Assembly: GCF_002007105.1 (NCBI RefSeq)
Contig: NZ_MVBC01000008.1
Location: 62,001-126,000 of the forward strand
DNA from: Hymenobacter sp. CRA2
GTDB taxonomy: Bacteria; Bacteroidota; Bacteroidia; Cytophagales; Hymenobacteraceae
Direction of reading: 5' to 3'
Length of the DNA stretch: 64,000 nucleotides
A program made the translations under genes and the position numbers. This document shows positions 7,716-16,015 of this stretch, piece after piece (within the stretch, counting starts at the first letter, position 1; each line of letters starts with the position of its first letter). The notes beneath the pieces were generated by a model. It was not told where the DNA came from and did no database searches. It saw nothing but the letters and a program-made list of their open reading frames with translations.

Positions 7716-8639
7716 TTACTGCACGCCTTTTACCCGCATCGGCAGCACAAAAACGGCGTCGGAGGCGGTGATGAAGAGCGTGCGCCGGTCTTTGCCGCCG
7801 AAGCACACGTTGCCCGTCCACTCGGCCGGCACGTCGATGTGCTCAATGCGCTGCCCGGCAGCGTTGTACACGGTCACGCCCTTGCCGGTGAGGTACACGT
7901 TGCCCTGCGTGTCGATGGTCATGCCGTCGGAACCCTGCTCCACGAACAGCTGCCGGTCCTGCAGCTTCCCGTCGGCACCGATGCGGTAGCGGTAGGTTTT
8001 GTTGGCGCCGATGTCGGCTACGTAGAGCGTGCGGCCGTCGGGCGTGCCGATGATGCCGTTGGGCTGCCGGAACTGGTCGTCGGCTACCACGGGCGCGGCC
8101 TGCGGGCTGGCCATGTAGTACAGTTTCTGCCCGTCCAGCTCGGAGGTGGTGCGCGTCCAGTAGTCGCGCTGGTAGTAGGGGTCGGTGAAGTAGAGGCTGC
8201 CGTTTTTGGGGTTCAGCCACAGGTCGTTGGGGCCGTTGAGGCGGCGGCCCTGCAGGTCCTTCACCAGCACCGTTACCTTGCCGGCCGGGCTGATGGACCA
8301 GAGCTGGTTCTGCTCGTCGGCGCAGGCCAGCAGGTTGCCCTTCTGGTCGAAGTACAGGCCGTTGGCGCGGCCGGCCGGGTCGAGAAACACGCTGAGCTTG
8401 CCGCTGGTGTCGTACTTCCAGATTTTGTTGTTGGGCTGGTCGGTGAAGAACACGTTGCCGGCCTTGTCGACGGCCGGGCCCTCGGTGAACTTGAACTGCC
8501 GGGCCACCAGCTGCAGTTTGGCCTGCGGGGCAATAACGGGGCTGGTAGCCGGCGCAGCCTGGCCGTGCGACGGCGCGGCGGCCCGCAACAGCAGGCCCGC
8601 ACTAAGCAGGCCGGTAAACATCAGGGCGGAGTAAGTCAT
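7716..8639 (-). CDS. SMP-30/gluconolactonase family protein, exported
   Basis: A 307-residue six-bladed beta-propeller of the SMP-30/gluconolactonase/LRE family, which hydrolyses sugar lactones or related esters using a divalent metal. It has a signal peptide (about residues 1-26, ending HGQAA). The family landmarks are FKFTEGPAVDKAGNVFFTDQ (metal-binding Glu in TEGP), NGPNDLWLNPKNGSLYFTDP (Asn and Asp ligands), FRQPNGIIGTPDGRTLYVAD and GSDGMTIDTQGNVYLT. The length is normal for the family. It is divergent from the cation efflux gene and stands alone; the true substrate is unknown. The stop is at the boundary with a short gap to the 7156-7593 gene. Confidence 0.93.
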   Translation of the reverse strand: MTYSALMFTGLLSAGLLLRAAAPSHGQAAPATSPVIAPQAKLQLVARQFKFTEGPAVDKAGNVFFTDQPNNKIWKYDTSGKLSVFLDPAGRANGLYFDQKGNLLACADEQNQLWSISPAGKVTVLVKDLQGRRLNGPNDLWLNPKNGSLYFTDPYYQRDYWTRTTSELDGQKLYYMASPQAAPVVADDQFRQPNGIIGTPDGRTLYVADIGANKTYRYRIGADGKLQDRQLFVEQGSDGMTIDTQGNVYLTGKGVTVYNAAGQRIEHIDVPAEWTGNVCFGGKDRRTLFITASDAVFVLPMRVKGVQ

Positions 8640-8795
8640 AGGGAAATAAGGACGAGCCGGAAAAGCAAACGCTGCGGCGGCCGCGGCGCGAAGAAGTGGC
8701 TTTTACGCGAATTCTTCGGCCGCGCTGCCTCCAGGCGCGTACCAAGCAGGCAGCTGTGGGGCCACCTGCGGCCGAGCTACTGTTTACTGCTCCCT

Positions 8796-9767
8796 ATGTC
8801 CGACGCTTCCGCTACCACCGGCGCCGCGCCGCCTTCGTCCAAAACGGCCATCATTGCGGCCCTGTCGGCCAACCTGGCCATTGCCACCATCAAGTTTGTG
8901 GCCGCGGCCTTTACCGGCAGCTCGGCCATGCTGGCCGAAGGCATTCACTCGGTGGTCGACACGGCCAACGAGTGGCTGCTGCTGCTGGGCCTGCGCAAAA
9001 GCCAGCGGCCGGCCTCCGAGCAGCGGCCTTTCGGCTACGGCCGGGAGCTGTACTTCTGGTCGTTTATCGTGGCGGTCTGCATTTTTGGCATCGGCGGCGG
9101 CATTTCCGTCTACGAGGGCGTGCAGCACCTGCGCCACCCCACGGAGATGAGCAACCCGCTGTGGAACTACGTGGTGCTGGGCGTGGCCTTCTGCTTCGAT
9201 GGCGCCTCGTTTGTGGTGGCCCTGCGCACTTTCAATGCCCAACGGGCGGCCTCGGGAATGTCGTTCTGGGCCGCGTTTCGGGCGAGCAAAGACCCCTCGC
9301 TGTTCGTGGTGCTCTTCGAGGACGCGGCCGACCTGTTGGGCCTGATCGTGGCCTTCCTCGGCGTGTTTCTCAGCCACCAGCTCAACAACCCTTACCTCGA
9401 CGGCGTGGCCTCGCTGCTGATTGGGGTGATACTGGTAATAGTAGCTCTGCTGCTGCTGCGCGAAAACAAAAGTCTGCTGCTCGGCGAGCCGGCCGAGCCG
9501 GCCCTGCGCGCCCAGGTGGTGGCCCTGGCGCAGGCCGACGAAGCCGTGCACGCCGTGGGGGCGCCGCTCTCCACCTACCTGAGCCCGCACGAGGTGCTGC
9601 TGGTGCTGCCTGTCACCTTCGAGCCCGCGCTAACGGCCGCGCAGGTGACCACGGCCGTAGCGCGCTTGCAGACCAACATCAAGGAGCACTACGCCGACGT
9701 GCAGCACGTGTTCGTGCAGCCGGTGGAGGAGGTAGGGACCGAAAAACCAGCTACTACCTTGAGCTAA
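8796..9767 (+). CDS. Cation diffusion facilitator (zinc/iron/manganese efflux)
   Basis: A 323-residue inner-membrane metal/proton antiporter of the CDF family, from the ATG at 8796; the open frame begins far upstream inside the antisense of the SMP-30 gene. It has six predicted membrane helices. The TM2 motif HSVVDTANE and the TM5 motif FEDAADLLG supply the transport-site acids. A basic loop lies around RKSQRPASEQRPFGYGRE, the usual marker of this family. The C-terminal cytoplasmic domain covers about residues 225-323. The exact metal cannot be told from sequence. Its stop codon lies in the outer part of a dispersed inverted-repeat element that separates it from the convergent NADH dehydrogenase gene. 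Confidence 0.93.
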   Translation: MSDASATTGAAPPSSKTAIIAALSANLAIATIKFVAAAFTGSSAMLAEGIHSVVDTANEWLLLLGLRKSQRPASEQRPFGYGRELYFWSFIVAVCIFGIGGGISVYEGVQHLRHPTEMSNPLWNYVVLGVAFCFDGASFVVALRTFNAQRAASGMSFWAAFRASKDPSLFVVLFEDAADLLGLIVAFLGVFLSHQLNNPYLDGVASLLIGVILVIVALLLLRENKSLLLGEPAEPALRAQVVALAQADEAVHAVGAPLSTYLSPHEVLLVLPVTFEPALTAAQVTTAVARLQTNIKEHYADVQHVFVQPVEEVGTEKPATTLS

Positions 9768-9781
9768 GATTAAAACTAACT

Positions 9782-9947
9782 CCCCTCCTCAGCTGAGGAG
9801 GGGCTGGGGGGGGTTGAAAGGCTAGGGGTAGGGATACTATTTAGCGTCAGCCCGCGAGATGTCTCGGCTGCGCTCGACATGATGGGCTTTGTTGGACGTT
9901 CTGATGAGTGGTCAACCACCCCTAGCCCCTCCTCAGCTGAGGAGGGG
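9782..9947. repeat. Inverted-end dispersed repeat element, copy 1
   Basis: The left end is a perfect 22-bp palindrome (CCCCTCCTCAGCTGAGGAGG plus GG) at 9782-9803 followed by a G-rich arm ending in GGTTGA. The right end at 9912-9947 is the reverse complement, TCAACCACCCCTAGCC then the same palindrome. Outside the palindromes a diverged TTAGTT/AACTAA pair extends the symmetry toward both genes. The interior carries a copy of the GCGAGATGTCTCG repeat (9854-9882). It lies between convergent genes, and identical architecture occurs at 49931-50049 and 58824-58991. Confidence 0.93.
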
Positions 9948-9961
9948 AACTAACCTTAGCT

Positions 9962-11293
9962 CTAGACTATGGCCTTGGCCGTGGTGGCTTCCACGGGCAC
10001 GGGCTGGCGCACGCGGCCGATGATGTAGCGGCGGCCTTTGTCGAAGGTGAAGTAGCTCCAGGTCCAGTTCAGCAGCACCACGAAGCGGTTGCGGAAGCCG
10101 ATGAGCGAAACCAGGTGGATAAACGTCCACATCAGCCAGGCCAGGAAGCCCTGCGTGCGCCATTCTTTGCCGAAGAGCTTGATGTCGGCCACGGCGTGGT
10201 TGCGGCCGATGGTGGCCATGGCGCCCTTGTCGTCGTAGCGAAAGGGCTCCAGGGGCTGCTGGGCGAGCAGGCGGGTGAGGTTATGGGCCAGTAGGCGGCC
10301 CTGCTGCAGGGCGGGCTGGGCCAGCATGGGGTGGCCTTCGGGGTACGCGTCGGACACCATGGCGGCAATGTCGCCGATGGCGAAGATGTTGGGGTAGCCC
10401 TGAATGCGGTTGTACTGGTCGACGGCGTAGCGGCCGCCCTTGCGCAGGCATTCGGGCGCGAGGCCCGTAAGCGGGGCGCCGGCCACACCCGCGGCCCAGA
10501 TGAGCGTGCGCGTGACGAGCGTTTCGCCGGTGTTCAGCGTTACGGTATAACCGTCGTAGCTTTTCACGCGCTTGTTCAGGTGCACCTGCACGCCGAAATC
10601 CTCCAGGTACTTCAGCGAGGCCTGTGAAGCCTCCGCCGACATGCCCTTCAGCAGTATGTCCCCACTCTGAATCAGGTGGATATCCATCTGCCGGAAGTCC
10701 AGCTCGCGGTAGTCGGTGGGGAAGACGTGCTTGCGCAGCTCGCTCAGGGCCCCGGCAATTTCCACACCCGTGGGGCCGCCGCCCACGATGACGAAGTCGA
10801 GCAGGGAGTTCAGCTGCTCCTCGTCGCCGAGCTGTAGGGCCTTCTCGAAGTTGGTGAGCACCGTGTTGCGCAGCTCGATGGCGTCCTCCACGCTTTTCAT
10901 GGCAATGGCGTTGCGCTCCATCTGCGCATCGCCGAAGTAGTTGGTGGTGGCACCAGTAGCCACCACCAGGTAGTCGTAGCGCACCAGCCCGATGGACGTT
11001 TCCACCACCTGCCGGTCGGCGTCGATGCGCTGCACCTCGGCCAGGCGGAAGTAGAGGTTCTGCTGCTCGTCGAGGATTTGGCGGAAGGGCGACACCACCG
11101 TATCGGCCTCCAGCCCGGCCGTGGCCACCTGGTAGAGCAAGGGCTGAAACGTGTGGTAGTTCTGTTTGTCGATGAGCACCACCTGCACGGGGGCGTGCCG
11201 CAGCGCCTTGGCGAGTTCGAGGCCGCCGAAGCCGCCGCCCACGATGACGACGCGCGGCTTGCCGAGGTCTTCGATTTTGGCCAAGCCTTCCAT
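9962..11293 (-). CDS. ndh: Type II NADH:quinone dehydrogenase (NDH-2)
   Basis: A 443-residue flavoprotein that passes electrons from NADH to the quinone pool without pumping protons. From the ATG at 11293, the FAD-binding Rossmann motif VVIVGGGFGGLELAKAL lies at about residues 15-31. The NAD(P)H motif FVIVGGGPTGVEIAGAL lies at about 165-181, and the second FAD motif PNIFAIGDIAA at about 310. The C-terminal hydrophobic stretch (FLAWLMWTFIHLVSLIGF and following) is the membrane-anchoring amphipathic region expected of NDH-2. The length is typical. It is monocistronic, divergent from the 11479 gene, and separated from the cation pump by repeat copy 1. Confidence 0.95.
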   Translation of the reverse strand: MEGLAKIEDLGKPRVVIVGGGFGGLELAKALRHAPVQVVLIDKQNYHTFQPLLYQVATAGLEADTVVSPFRQILDEQQNLYFRLAEVQRIDADRQVVETSIGLVRYDYLVVATGATTNYFGDAQMERNAIAMKSVEDAIELRNTVLTNFEKALQLGDEEQLNSLLDFVIVGGGPTGVEIAGALSELRKHVFPTDYRELDFRQMDIHLIQSGDILLKGMSAEASQASLKYLEDFGVQVHLNKRVKSYDGYTVTLNTGETLVTRTLIWAAGVAGAPLTGLAPECLRKGGRYAVDQYNRIQGYPNIFAIGDIAAMVSDAYPEGHPMLAQPALQQGRLLAHNLTRLLAQQPLEPFRYDDKGAMATIGRNHAVADIKLFGKEWRTQGFLAWLMWTFIHLVSLIGFRNRFVVLLNWTWSYFTFDKGRRYIIGRVRQPVPVEATTAKAIV

Positions 11294-11436
11294 AAGCAAC
11301 GAAGAGGGTAGGGGAGTAGAAGTAAGGGCGCGTAAGATACGGGCAGGGCTGCCCGGCCGCCGAAAAAAGCTGCGCGGTATACGTAGGCCGCGTGGCCGGT
11401 GGTGGCCGCTGCTCAGCCATTGGCGGGCCAAACGCG

Positions 11437-11444
11437 TACCTTTA
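11437..11444 (+). promoter_or_regulatory. Probable -7 box of the 11479 gene
   Basis: TACCTTTA fits the Bacteroidetes TAnnTTTG consensus at seven of eight positions and lies 35 nt upstream of the ATG at 11479. The -33 element is poorly defined (TTGG near 11420 is too close). Confidence 0.4.
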
Positions 11445-11478
11445 TTGTTGCCCGCCTTTTATTACCCGCATTCCACCA

Positions 11479-11874
11479 ATGCAGCTGCATTTCTTTGTAA
11501 ACACCCCCGGCCTGGCCATCGGCTACGACGAAGCCAACCACTGGCTGTACACCGACTGGCGCGGGGAGCACGACCAGGAGTCGTCGCAGGCGGCGTGCCT
11601 GCAGATGCTGGAGGCGCTGCGGGCCCGGCCCTGCCGCAAGATTCTCAACGACAACTCCAGCGTGACGCGCCAATCGATGCAGCTGACCCTGTGGGGCGCG
11701 TGGTGGCTGGAGGAAATGATGAACGCCGGGCTGGAGTACGTGGCCTGGGTGTACCCGCGTGACTTTGAGGCCCGCGAAGCCACCGAAAACGTCATCCGCC
11801 ACATCACCAAGCCGGTAGTAGCCTCGTTCGACGACGTGGCCTCGGCCTACCTGTGGCTGCAGCAGCAGGCGTAA
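11479..11874 (+). CDS. Conserved hypothetical protein, possible STAS/SpoIIAA-like fold
   Basis: A 131-residue soluble protein from the ATG at 11479. It starts with two strands (LHFFVNTPGLAIGYDEANHWLYTDWRG) and continues with a helix (QAACLQMLEALRA), a strand with KILNDNSSV, a long helix around LTLWGAWWLEEMMNAGL, a strand YVAWVYPRD, and a final helix. This order and length resemble the STAS/SpoIIAA-like proteins common in Bacteroidota, where the strand ending in DNS sits at the fold centre. I infer the fold only from this pattern. No partner gene is beside it, and function is unknown. Confidence 0.75.
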   Translation: MQLHFFVNTPGLAIGYDEANHWLYTDWRGEHDQESSQAACLQMLEALRARPCRKILNDNSSVTRQSMQLTLWGAWWLEEMMNAGLEYVAWVYPRDFEAREATENVIRHITKPVVASFDDVASAYLWLQQQA

Positions 11875-12237
11875 GGCTGGCCGGACGCCGAACACCAGCT
11901 CCGCTGTAACGGCTAGCGGGCCACATCATACGTCGGCCACGGCGGCGTGGTTTGGGGAAGATTTGTCCGCGGAAGCCGCTGATTTCCACCGCTTGGCTAG
12001 AGTCGTGTTAAGATTATTGCAAGTTTCAGAACGGGAACGGCGCGGTAAGCTATTGACTACTATGCACCTGTAGTGTATCAATAATAAATGGAATTGTCCA
12101 GTTCCGGCAGGGCGTTATACAGCCCGGTCGTAAAGTGGTAGTCACAGCCAGGCAGGGTTGTTCCTTTGGCACCGAAAGATGAGGCGGTAAGATTGGGCTG
12201 CTTTTCAACCCAATCTATCATCAAATTTTTCACATCC
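11875..12237 (+). other. Leader region of the toxin-like operon, with 5' hairpin
   Basis: A gene-free 363 nt ahead of the four-gene unit. TTCCTTTG at 12161-12168 is a near match to the Bacteroidetes -7 box and would give a leader of about 60 nt. An 8-bp hairpin, AGATTGGG (12190-12197) / CCCAATCT (12209-12216), lies 21 nt before the ATG at 12238 and could influence translation. The region is AT-richer than its surroundings. Confidence 0.45.
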
Positions 12238-13395
12238 ATGACCACCACGTCTTCCCCTAACATTAGCCCCGCTGGCCTCGCTACTCCCGGTACCACCGGT
12301 GGCCGGCCCTTCCTGCTTTCCAAGGCTGAGTGGTACGCCATTCAGGTGTACGTAACGGACGCCCTGGCGCTGCCCATTACCGATGAGGCCTTTAAAAAGT
12401 CGCTGGGCGCCGGTGCCCCCGCCGACCTGAAGGATTTCGTGGAGCTGATCGACTGCTATAAAGCCATCAATACGCACTGCAATACGTGGAAGAAGACCAC
12501 GTATCCGGCCAGCGTCGACCTGGCCAGCGACATCGTATCCTACAACCTGAAAGTGCCGACGTACTACGGCGCCATTCAGAAAGAAGCCGACATCCTGACC
12601 GAAGACCCCGATAACGCGCAGGCCCAAAAAGCGCTCAAAGCCATTCTGGACAACCTGTCGAAGTCGGCGCAGGACAAAGCCGACCGCGCCGGCGCCGTGT
12701 ATAAGCAGGTAGCCGAGTTTGCCACCCAAACCGAAGCCGACAAAGCCACGCTGCTGGGCCCCGATGGAAAGAGCGGGCTGGTGAAGAAGTACAACGAGAA
12801 GTACGGCACCACCAGCAAGGAAGTGCAGGACCTGACCAAGCAGATTGCCGACGAGCAGGCCATCGTGAAGAAAGCCACCGACGAGTACAACTACGACGTG
12901 ACGGTGGCCGCCACCACGCCCACCTACGCCTGGCTGATACCCGAGGGCCTCATTGCCGCCGCCGTGGTGGCAGGCGTGTACGGCCACCGCGCCACTGCGG
13001 CGCTGGACACCATCCACGCGGCGCAGGCCAAAATCGACAAGATGAACGCCCAGCTGGCGGCCGATGCCAACCTGCTCATTGCCATTCACAACGCCGAAAT
13101 CGGCATGACGCGCATTACCCAGGACCTGGCGCAGGCCCTGCCGGTGATTCAGAAGATTCAGGGCATCTGGGGCGCGCTGCACGCCGACCTGCAAAACATC
13201 GTTTCGCTGATCGACCAGGACATTCGCCAGGCCCTGCCCATCATCATGAACCTGGGCATCGAGGAAGCCATTGTGGCCTGGAAGAACGTGGCCACCGAGG
13301 CCAACGACTACCGCACCAACGCCTACATCTCCATCGACGGCAACTCCACGGCGCCCGTGCAGGCCGTAGCCGAGCCGGCCGAAGCCACCGCCTAG
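12238..13395 (+). CDS. ClyA/HBL-like alpha-helical pore-forming toxin component (predicted), gene A of four
   Basis: A 385-residue protein from the ATG at 12238; a TTG/ATG extension to 12166 is open but adds unrelated residues. It is almost entirely helical: a first helical block (about 25-110, including CNTWKKTTYPASVDLASDIV), long helices with Lys/Ala/Asp (about 115-220), one isolated hydrophobic stretch at about 226-250 (TYAWLIPEGLIAAAVVAGVY), then long helices to about 370. Two long helix bundles around a single buried hydrophobic hairpin or tongue is the plan of the ClyA superfamily (HBL/Nhe, XaxA/YaxA). There is no Sec signal peptide, as in several of those toxins. Its two ends match the gene at 16016, which lacks the middle. 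Family assignment is by architecture only. Confidence 0.75.
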   Translation: MTTTSSPNISPAGLATPGTTGGRPFLLSKAEWYAIQVYVTDALALPITDEAFKKSLGAGAPADLKDFVELIDCYKAINTHCNTWKKTTYPASVDLASDIVSYNLKVPTYYGAIQKEADILTEDPDNAQAQKALKAILDNLSKSAQDKADRAGAVYKQVAEFATQTEADKATLLGPDGKSGLVKKYNEKYGTTSKEVQDLTKQIADEQAIVKKATDEYNYDVTVAATTPTYAWLIPEGLIAAAVVAGVYGHRATAALDTIHAAQAKIDKMNAQLAADANLLIAIHNAEIGMTRITQDLAQALPVIQKIQGIWGALHADLQNIVSLIDQDIRQALPIIMNLGIEEAIVAWKNVATEANDYRTNAYISIDGNSTAPVQAVAEPAEATA

Positions 13396-13412
13396 TCCGA
13401 CGCCGCCAACCG

Positions 13413-15911
13413 ATGACGACCAGCCATTCGCAACTCCCACAGAGCGCCGCCGACTGGGCGGCGCTCTACCAGGGCCTCGAAGTGCAGGGCGGCGTGCCCT
13501 ACGCCACCGACGCCATAATCACCCCCAACAGCGCTACTTTTCGGGCCATGCACCTGGATCTGGGCGCCGTGAAAGCCGCCCTGGATGCCTCCGGGCATGC
13601 GCCGGCCCAGGTAACACTCTACGCCGATGTGCTGACCGTGCCCGCGCGGCTTACCTGGCTGCTGGCCTCCGCCGCGCTGGTAGTGCAGGCCCGCCGGATA
13701 GAAGTGGGGGACAAGGCCGCCGTGGTGCTCGACTACCGCCACAGCAACACGGCCAGCCTCGTGCTGTACGCCGCCGAAATCAGCGGCAGCTGGACGGCGC
13801 AGGCCGTGCTGAGCGGGCAGGCCCAGCCAGCCAACTTTACGGTGGCCGCCCCGCTGGCCGGCGACGGGGTACAGCTGCATTTGGACACCGACCAGCTGCC
13901 CCGCCTGCAGCCCCTGACCCACGCCCAGGGCATACCCAACCAGCTGCCCGAGGCCATGAGCCTGGCTCTGACCAACGCCTTCCTGTTCGGCTCGCTGCTC
14001 TACGATGAAAACCCGCCGCTGGCACTGGGCATCATGAACTGGGTGAAAGCCTGGGCCGCCGAAGCCGAGGAACTGCAGGGCCTGTTCTGGCGCAGCTGCA
14101 CGCTGGTGTCCCTGCTGACCTCGCAAATCAACGCCCGCGCCAACGGGGCGGCGTTTGTGCCCTACCTCACGGCCTCGGTGTACACCCAACTGGCAGGCGC
14201 CTTCGTGGCCGAAGCCCAGGAATACGAGAACAAGTACCTGGCGCTGAATACACAGGATGTACTCACCAAGCAGAACATCGAGCAGGCCATGGCGCTGCGC
14301 GACAACGCGCAGTACCAGAGCCAGTACGTGAAGGCGCTCAAGCAGCAGGCCGCCACCAACTACCAGAATGCCCAGGCGGCCGTCGACAAGGCCCTGAGCA
14401 ACTTCAACGCCCAGCAGCACAAGGCGGAGATGACCGGCATCGACTTCGAGAAAGCCGGCCTGCCCGAGTACGAGCGGCGCATGATCCTGAAAGGCCTGAT
14501 GGAAATGGGCACGGCCGTGATAACCTGCGTCGGCGCCATCGGGGCCATTGTGGCGGCGCCCGCCGCTGCGCCCGCGGCGGCTCCGGCGGCCCTCGGCCAG
14601 GCCGTGGCTGCCACCGAGGCCGTGGCCTCGGCGGCCAGCAGCACCGCGGGCGTCGTGAAGATGGCCAAGGAGCTGGTGGACGCGATGAAAAAGCTCAAGA
14701 ACCTAGTGCTGGGCCTGCAGAAGATGGGGGTGATGGTGCTGGCCTTCGTGAAGGCCGGCGGCAGCATGAAGGACGCCCACAGCTTGGTGGAGATGCTGAA
14801 GAAGCTAAACCTGGACGCGGAGGCCGGCGACCTGTCGGCCGGCGACGCCTGGCAGATCTTTAGCCTGAAAGTGCATTCGGTGCTGGAGACGCCCGTGGCG
14901 CAGGGTATCAACTTTGCCCGCGAGTACCAGAACGAGCTGGACATCCTGGTGATTTACGGTCAGGCCGTGGCCTCGGCCCAGCTGGCGGCGGTGCAGGCCG
15001 CCCAGGAATACGCCCGCGTGCTGCTGCAGGAACAGCTGGCCGCGCAGCAGCAGGAGCGCCTCGACGCCTACGTGAAGGCGCTGCAAGTGGGCGAACGGGC
15101 CACGGCGGCGATGATGCAGCAGTTCTTCCAGCGTTACCTCGACGCGAAGGAATCGTTGCTGGCGGCCCTGCACAATTATCGGGCTTCCTACGCCTACTGG
15201 GCGCTGGCACCCTCGCAGGTGCGCCCGCAGGTGCTCGACAAAGTAGGGGGGCTGGAAAGCGGGCTGAAGTCGCTCACGGCCATTACCCTGGATCAGGCCG
15301 CGGCCCTGGAGCAGTTCAACCCGGCTCCCGGCGTGATGAGCAACAAGCACGTGGACATCACCGACGAGGCCTTCCTGCAGGCTCTGCGTCAGGGGCAACC
15401 CGCCACTTGGGCCATGCCCGCCGCGCAGGCCGATTTCCTGGGGCTCAACCGGGTGCGCATCACGGCGGTGCGGGCCTGGCTGGAAGGCGCCCAGACGCGC
15501 GGCAAGCAGAAAATCAGCCTGACCATCAGCACTTCTGGCAACTACCGCGACCAGTTTCAGGGCCAGGAATACCTGTTTTCCAGCGCGCCGCTCAAGCGCC
15601 CCTTCGAGTACCACGTGGAAGGCCCCGAAGGACACCAGCTCCACCCCGACTGGCGCTTCCCCGATGGCTCCCTGGGCTACATCGAGCTGGACGGGCGCGT
15701 GGACAACGAGGTGCAATACGCCTACTTCCAGCCCACGCCCTTTACCGAGTGGACGGTGCGCGTCAACCCGCTGCCGGCCAACGCGGGCCTCGACCTCGCG
15801 CAGCTGCGCAAGGTCACGCTGCAATTCGAAGGCAGCGCCATCGGCACGGTCGCCAAGCGCGTGGCCCGCGCCGAGGCCCAGGCGCCGACGGCCCTGCTAG
15901 CCGAATCCTGA
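13413..15911 (+). CDS. Large helical/beta protein with hydrophobic hairpin and C-terminal beta domain, gene B of four
   Basis: An 832-residue protein starting 17 nt after gene A. Residues about 1-190 are beta-rich (VTLYADVLTVPARLTWL, VVQARRIEVGDKAAVVL). About 200-660 are long helices rich in Gln and Ala, interrupted at about 364-395 by a hydrophobic hairpin (MGTAVITCVGAIGAIVAA and an Ala/Pro repeat), which could insert in membranes. About 680-815 form a beta sandwich (VRITAVRAWLEGAQTRGKQK, PFTEWTVRVNPL, LRKVTLQFEGSAIG). That last part loosely resembles the C-terminal TcB-binding region of Tc toxin TcA proteins; this is a weak, by-eye similarity. No signal peptide is seen. Together with genes A, C and D it suggests a multi-subunit membrane-active complex. 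Confidence 0.75.
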   Translation: MTTSHSQLPQSAADWAALYQGLEVQGGVPYATDAIITPNSATFRAMHLDLGAVKAALDASGHAPAQVTLYADVLTVPARLTWLLASAALVVQARRIEVGDKAAVVLDYRHSNTASLVLYAAEISGSWTAQAVLSGQAQPANFTVAAPLAGDGVQLHLDTDQLPRLQPLTHAQGIPNQLPEAMSLALTNAFLFGSLLYDENPPLALGIMNWVKAWAAEAEELQGLFWRSCTLVSLLTSQINARANGAAFVPYLTASVYTQLAGAFVAEAQEYENKYLALNTQDVLTKQNIEQAMALRDNAQYQSQYVKALKQQAATNYQNAQAAVDKALSNFNAQQHKAEMTGIDFEKAGLPEYERRMILKGLMEMGTAVITCVGAIGAIVAAPAAAPAAAPAALGQAVAATEAVASAASSTAGVVKMAKELVDAMKKLKNLVLGLQKMGVMVLAFVKAGGSMKDAHSLVEMLKKLNLDAEAGDLSAGDAWQIFSLKVHSVLETPVAQGINFAREYQNELDILVIYGQAVASAQLAAVQAAQEYARVLLQEQLAAQQQERLDAYVKALQVGERATAAMMQQFFQRYLDAKESLLAALHNYRASYAYWALAPSQVRPQVLDKVGGLESGLKSLTAITLDQAAALEQFNPAPGVMSNKHVDITDEAFLQALRQGQPATWAMPAAQADFLGLNRVRITAVRAWLEGAQTRGKQKISLTISTSGNYRDQFQGQEYLFSSAPLKRPFEYHVEGPEGHQLHPDWRFPDGSLGYIELDGRVDNEVQYAYFQPTPFTEWTVRVNPLPANAGLDLAQLRKVTLQFEGSAIGTVAKRVARAEAQAPTALLAES

Positions 15912-15931
15912 TCCGGCTTCGCTTTAGCAAC

Positions 15932-15970
15932 AGCGCCGGGGTGCGGGGCAACGGCCCTGGCCCCGGCGCT
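15932..15970 (+). promoter_or_regulatory. Intercistronic hairpin between genes B and C
   Basis: AGCGCCGGGG (15932-15941) pairs perfectly with CCCCGGCGCT (15961-15970) across a 19-nt GC-rich loop in the 104-nt gap between genes B and C. No clean T-run follows, so it may be an attenuator, a processing site or an mRNA-stabilising stem that sets subunit ratios. Confidence 0.6.
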
Positions 15971-16015
15971 TTGCGGCGTAGCTACCATCTGTAAACTTTT
16001 TACCTGCTCCTTTCC

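Noticed and set aside
7839..8795. N-terminal extension of the cation efflux gene to 7839
   Set aside because: The extension runs antisense through the SMP-30 gene; the family starts at the ATG at 8796.
12205..13440. A 411-codon frame antisense to gene A of the toxin-like unit
   Set aside because: Composition is Gly/Val/His-rich shadow type, and the sense frame has clear paralogy with gene C.
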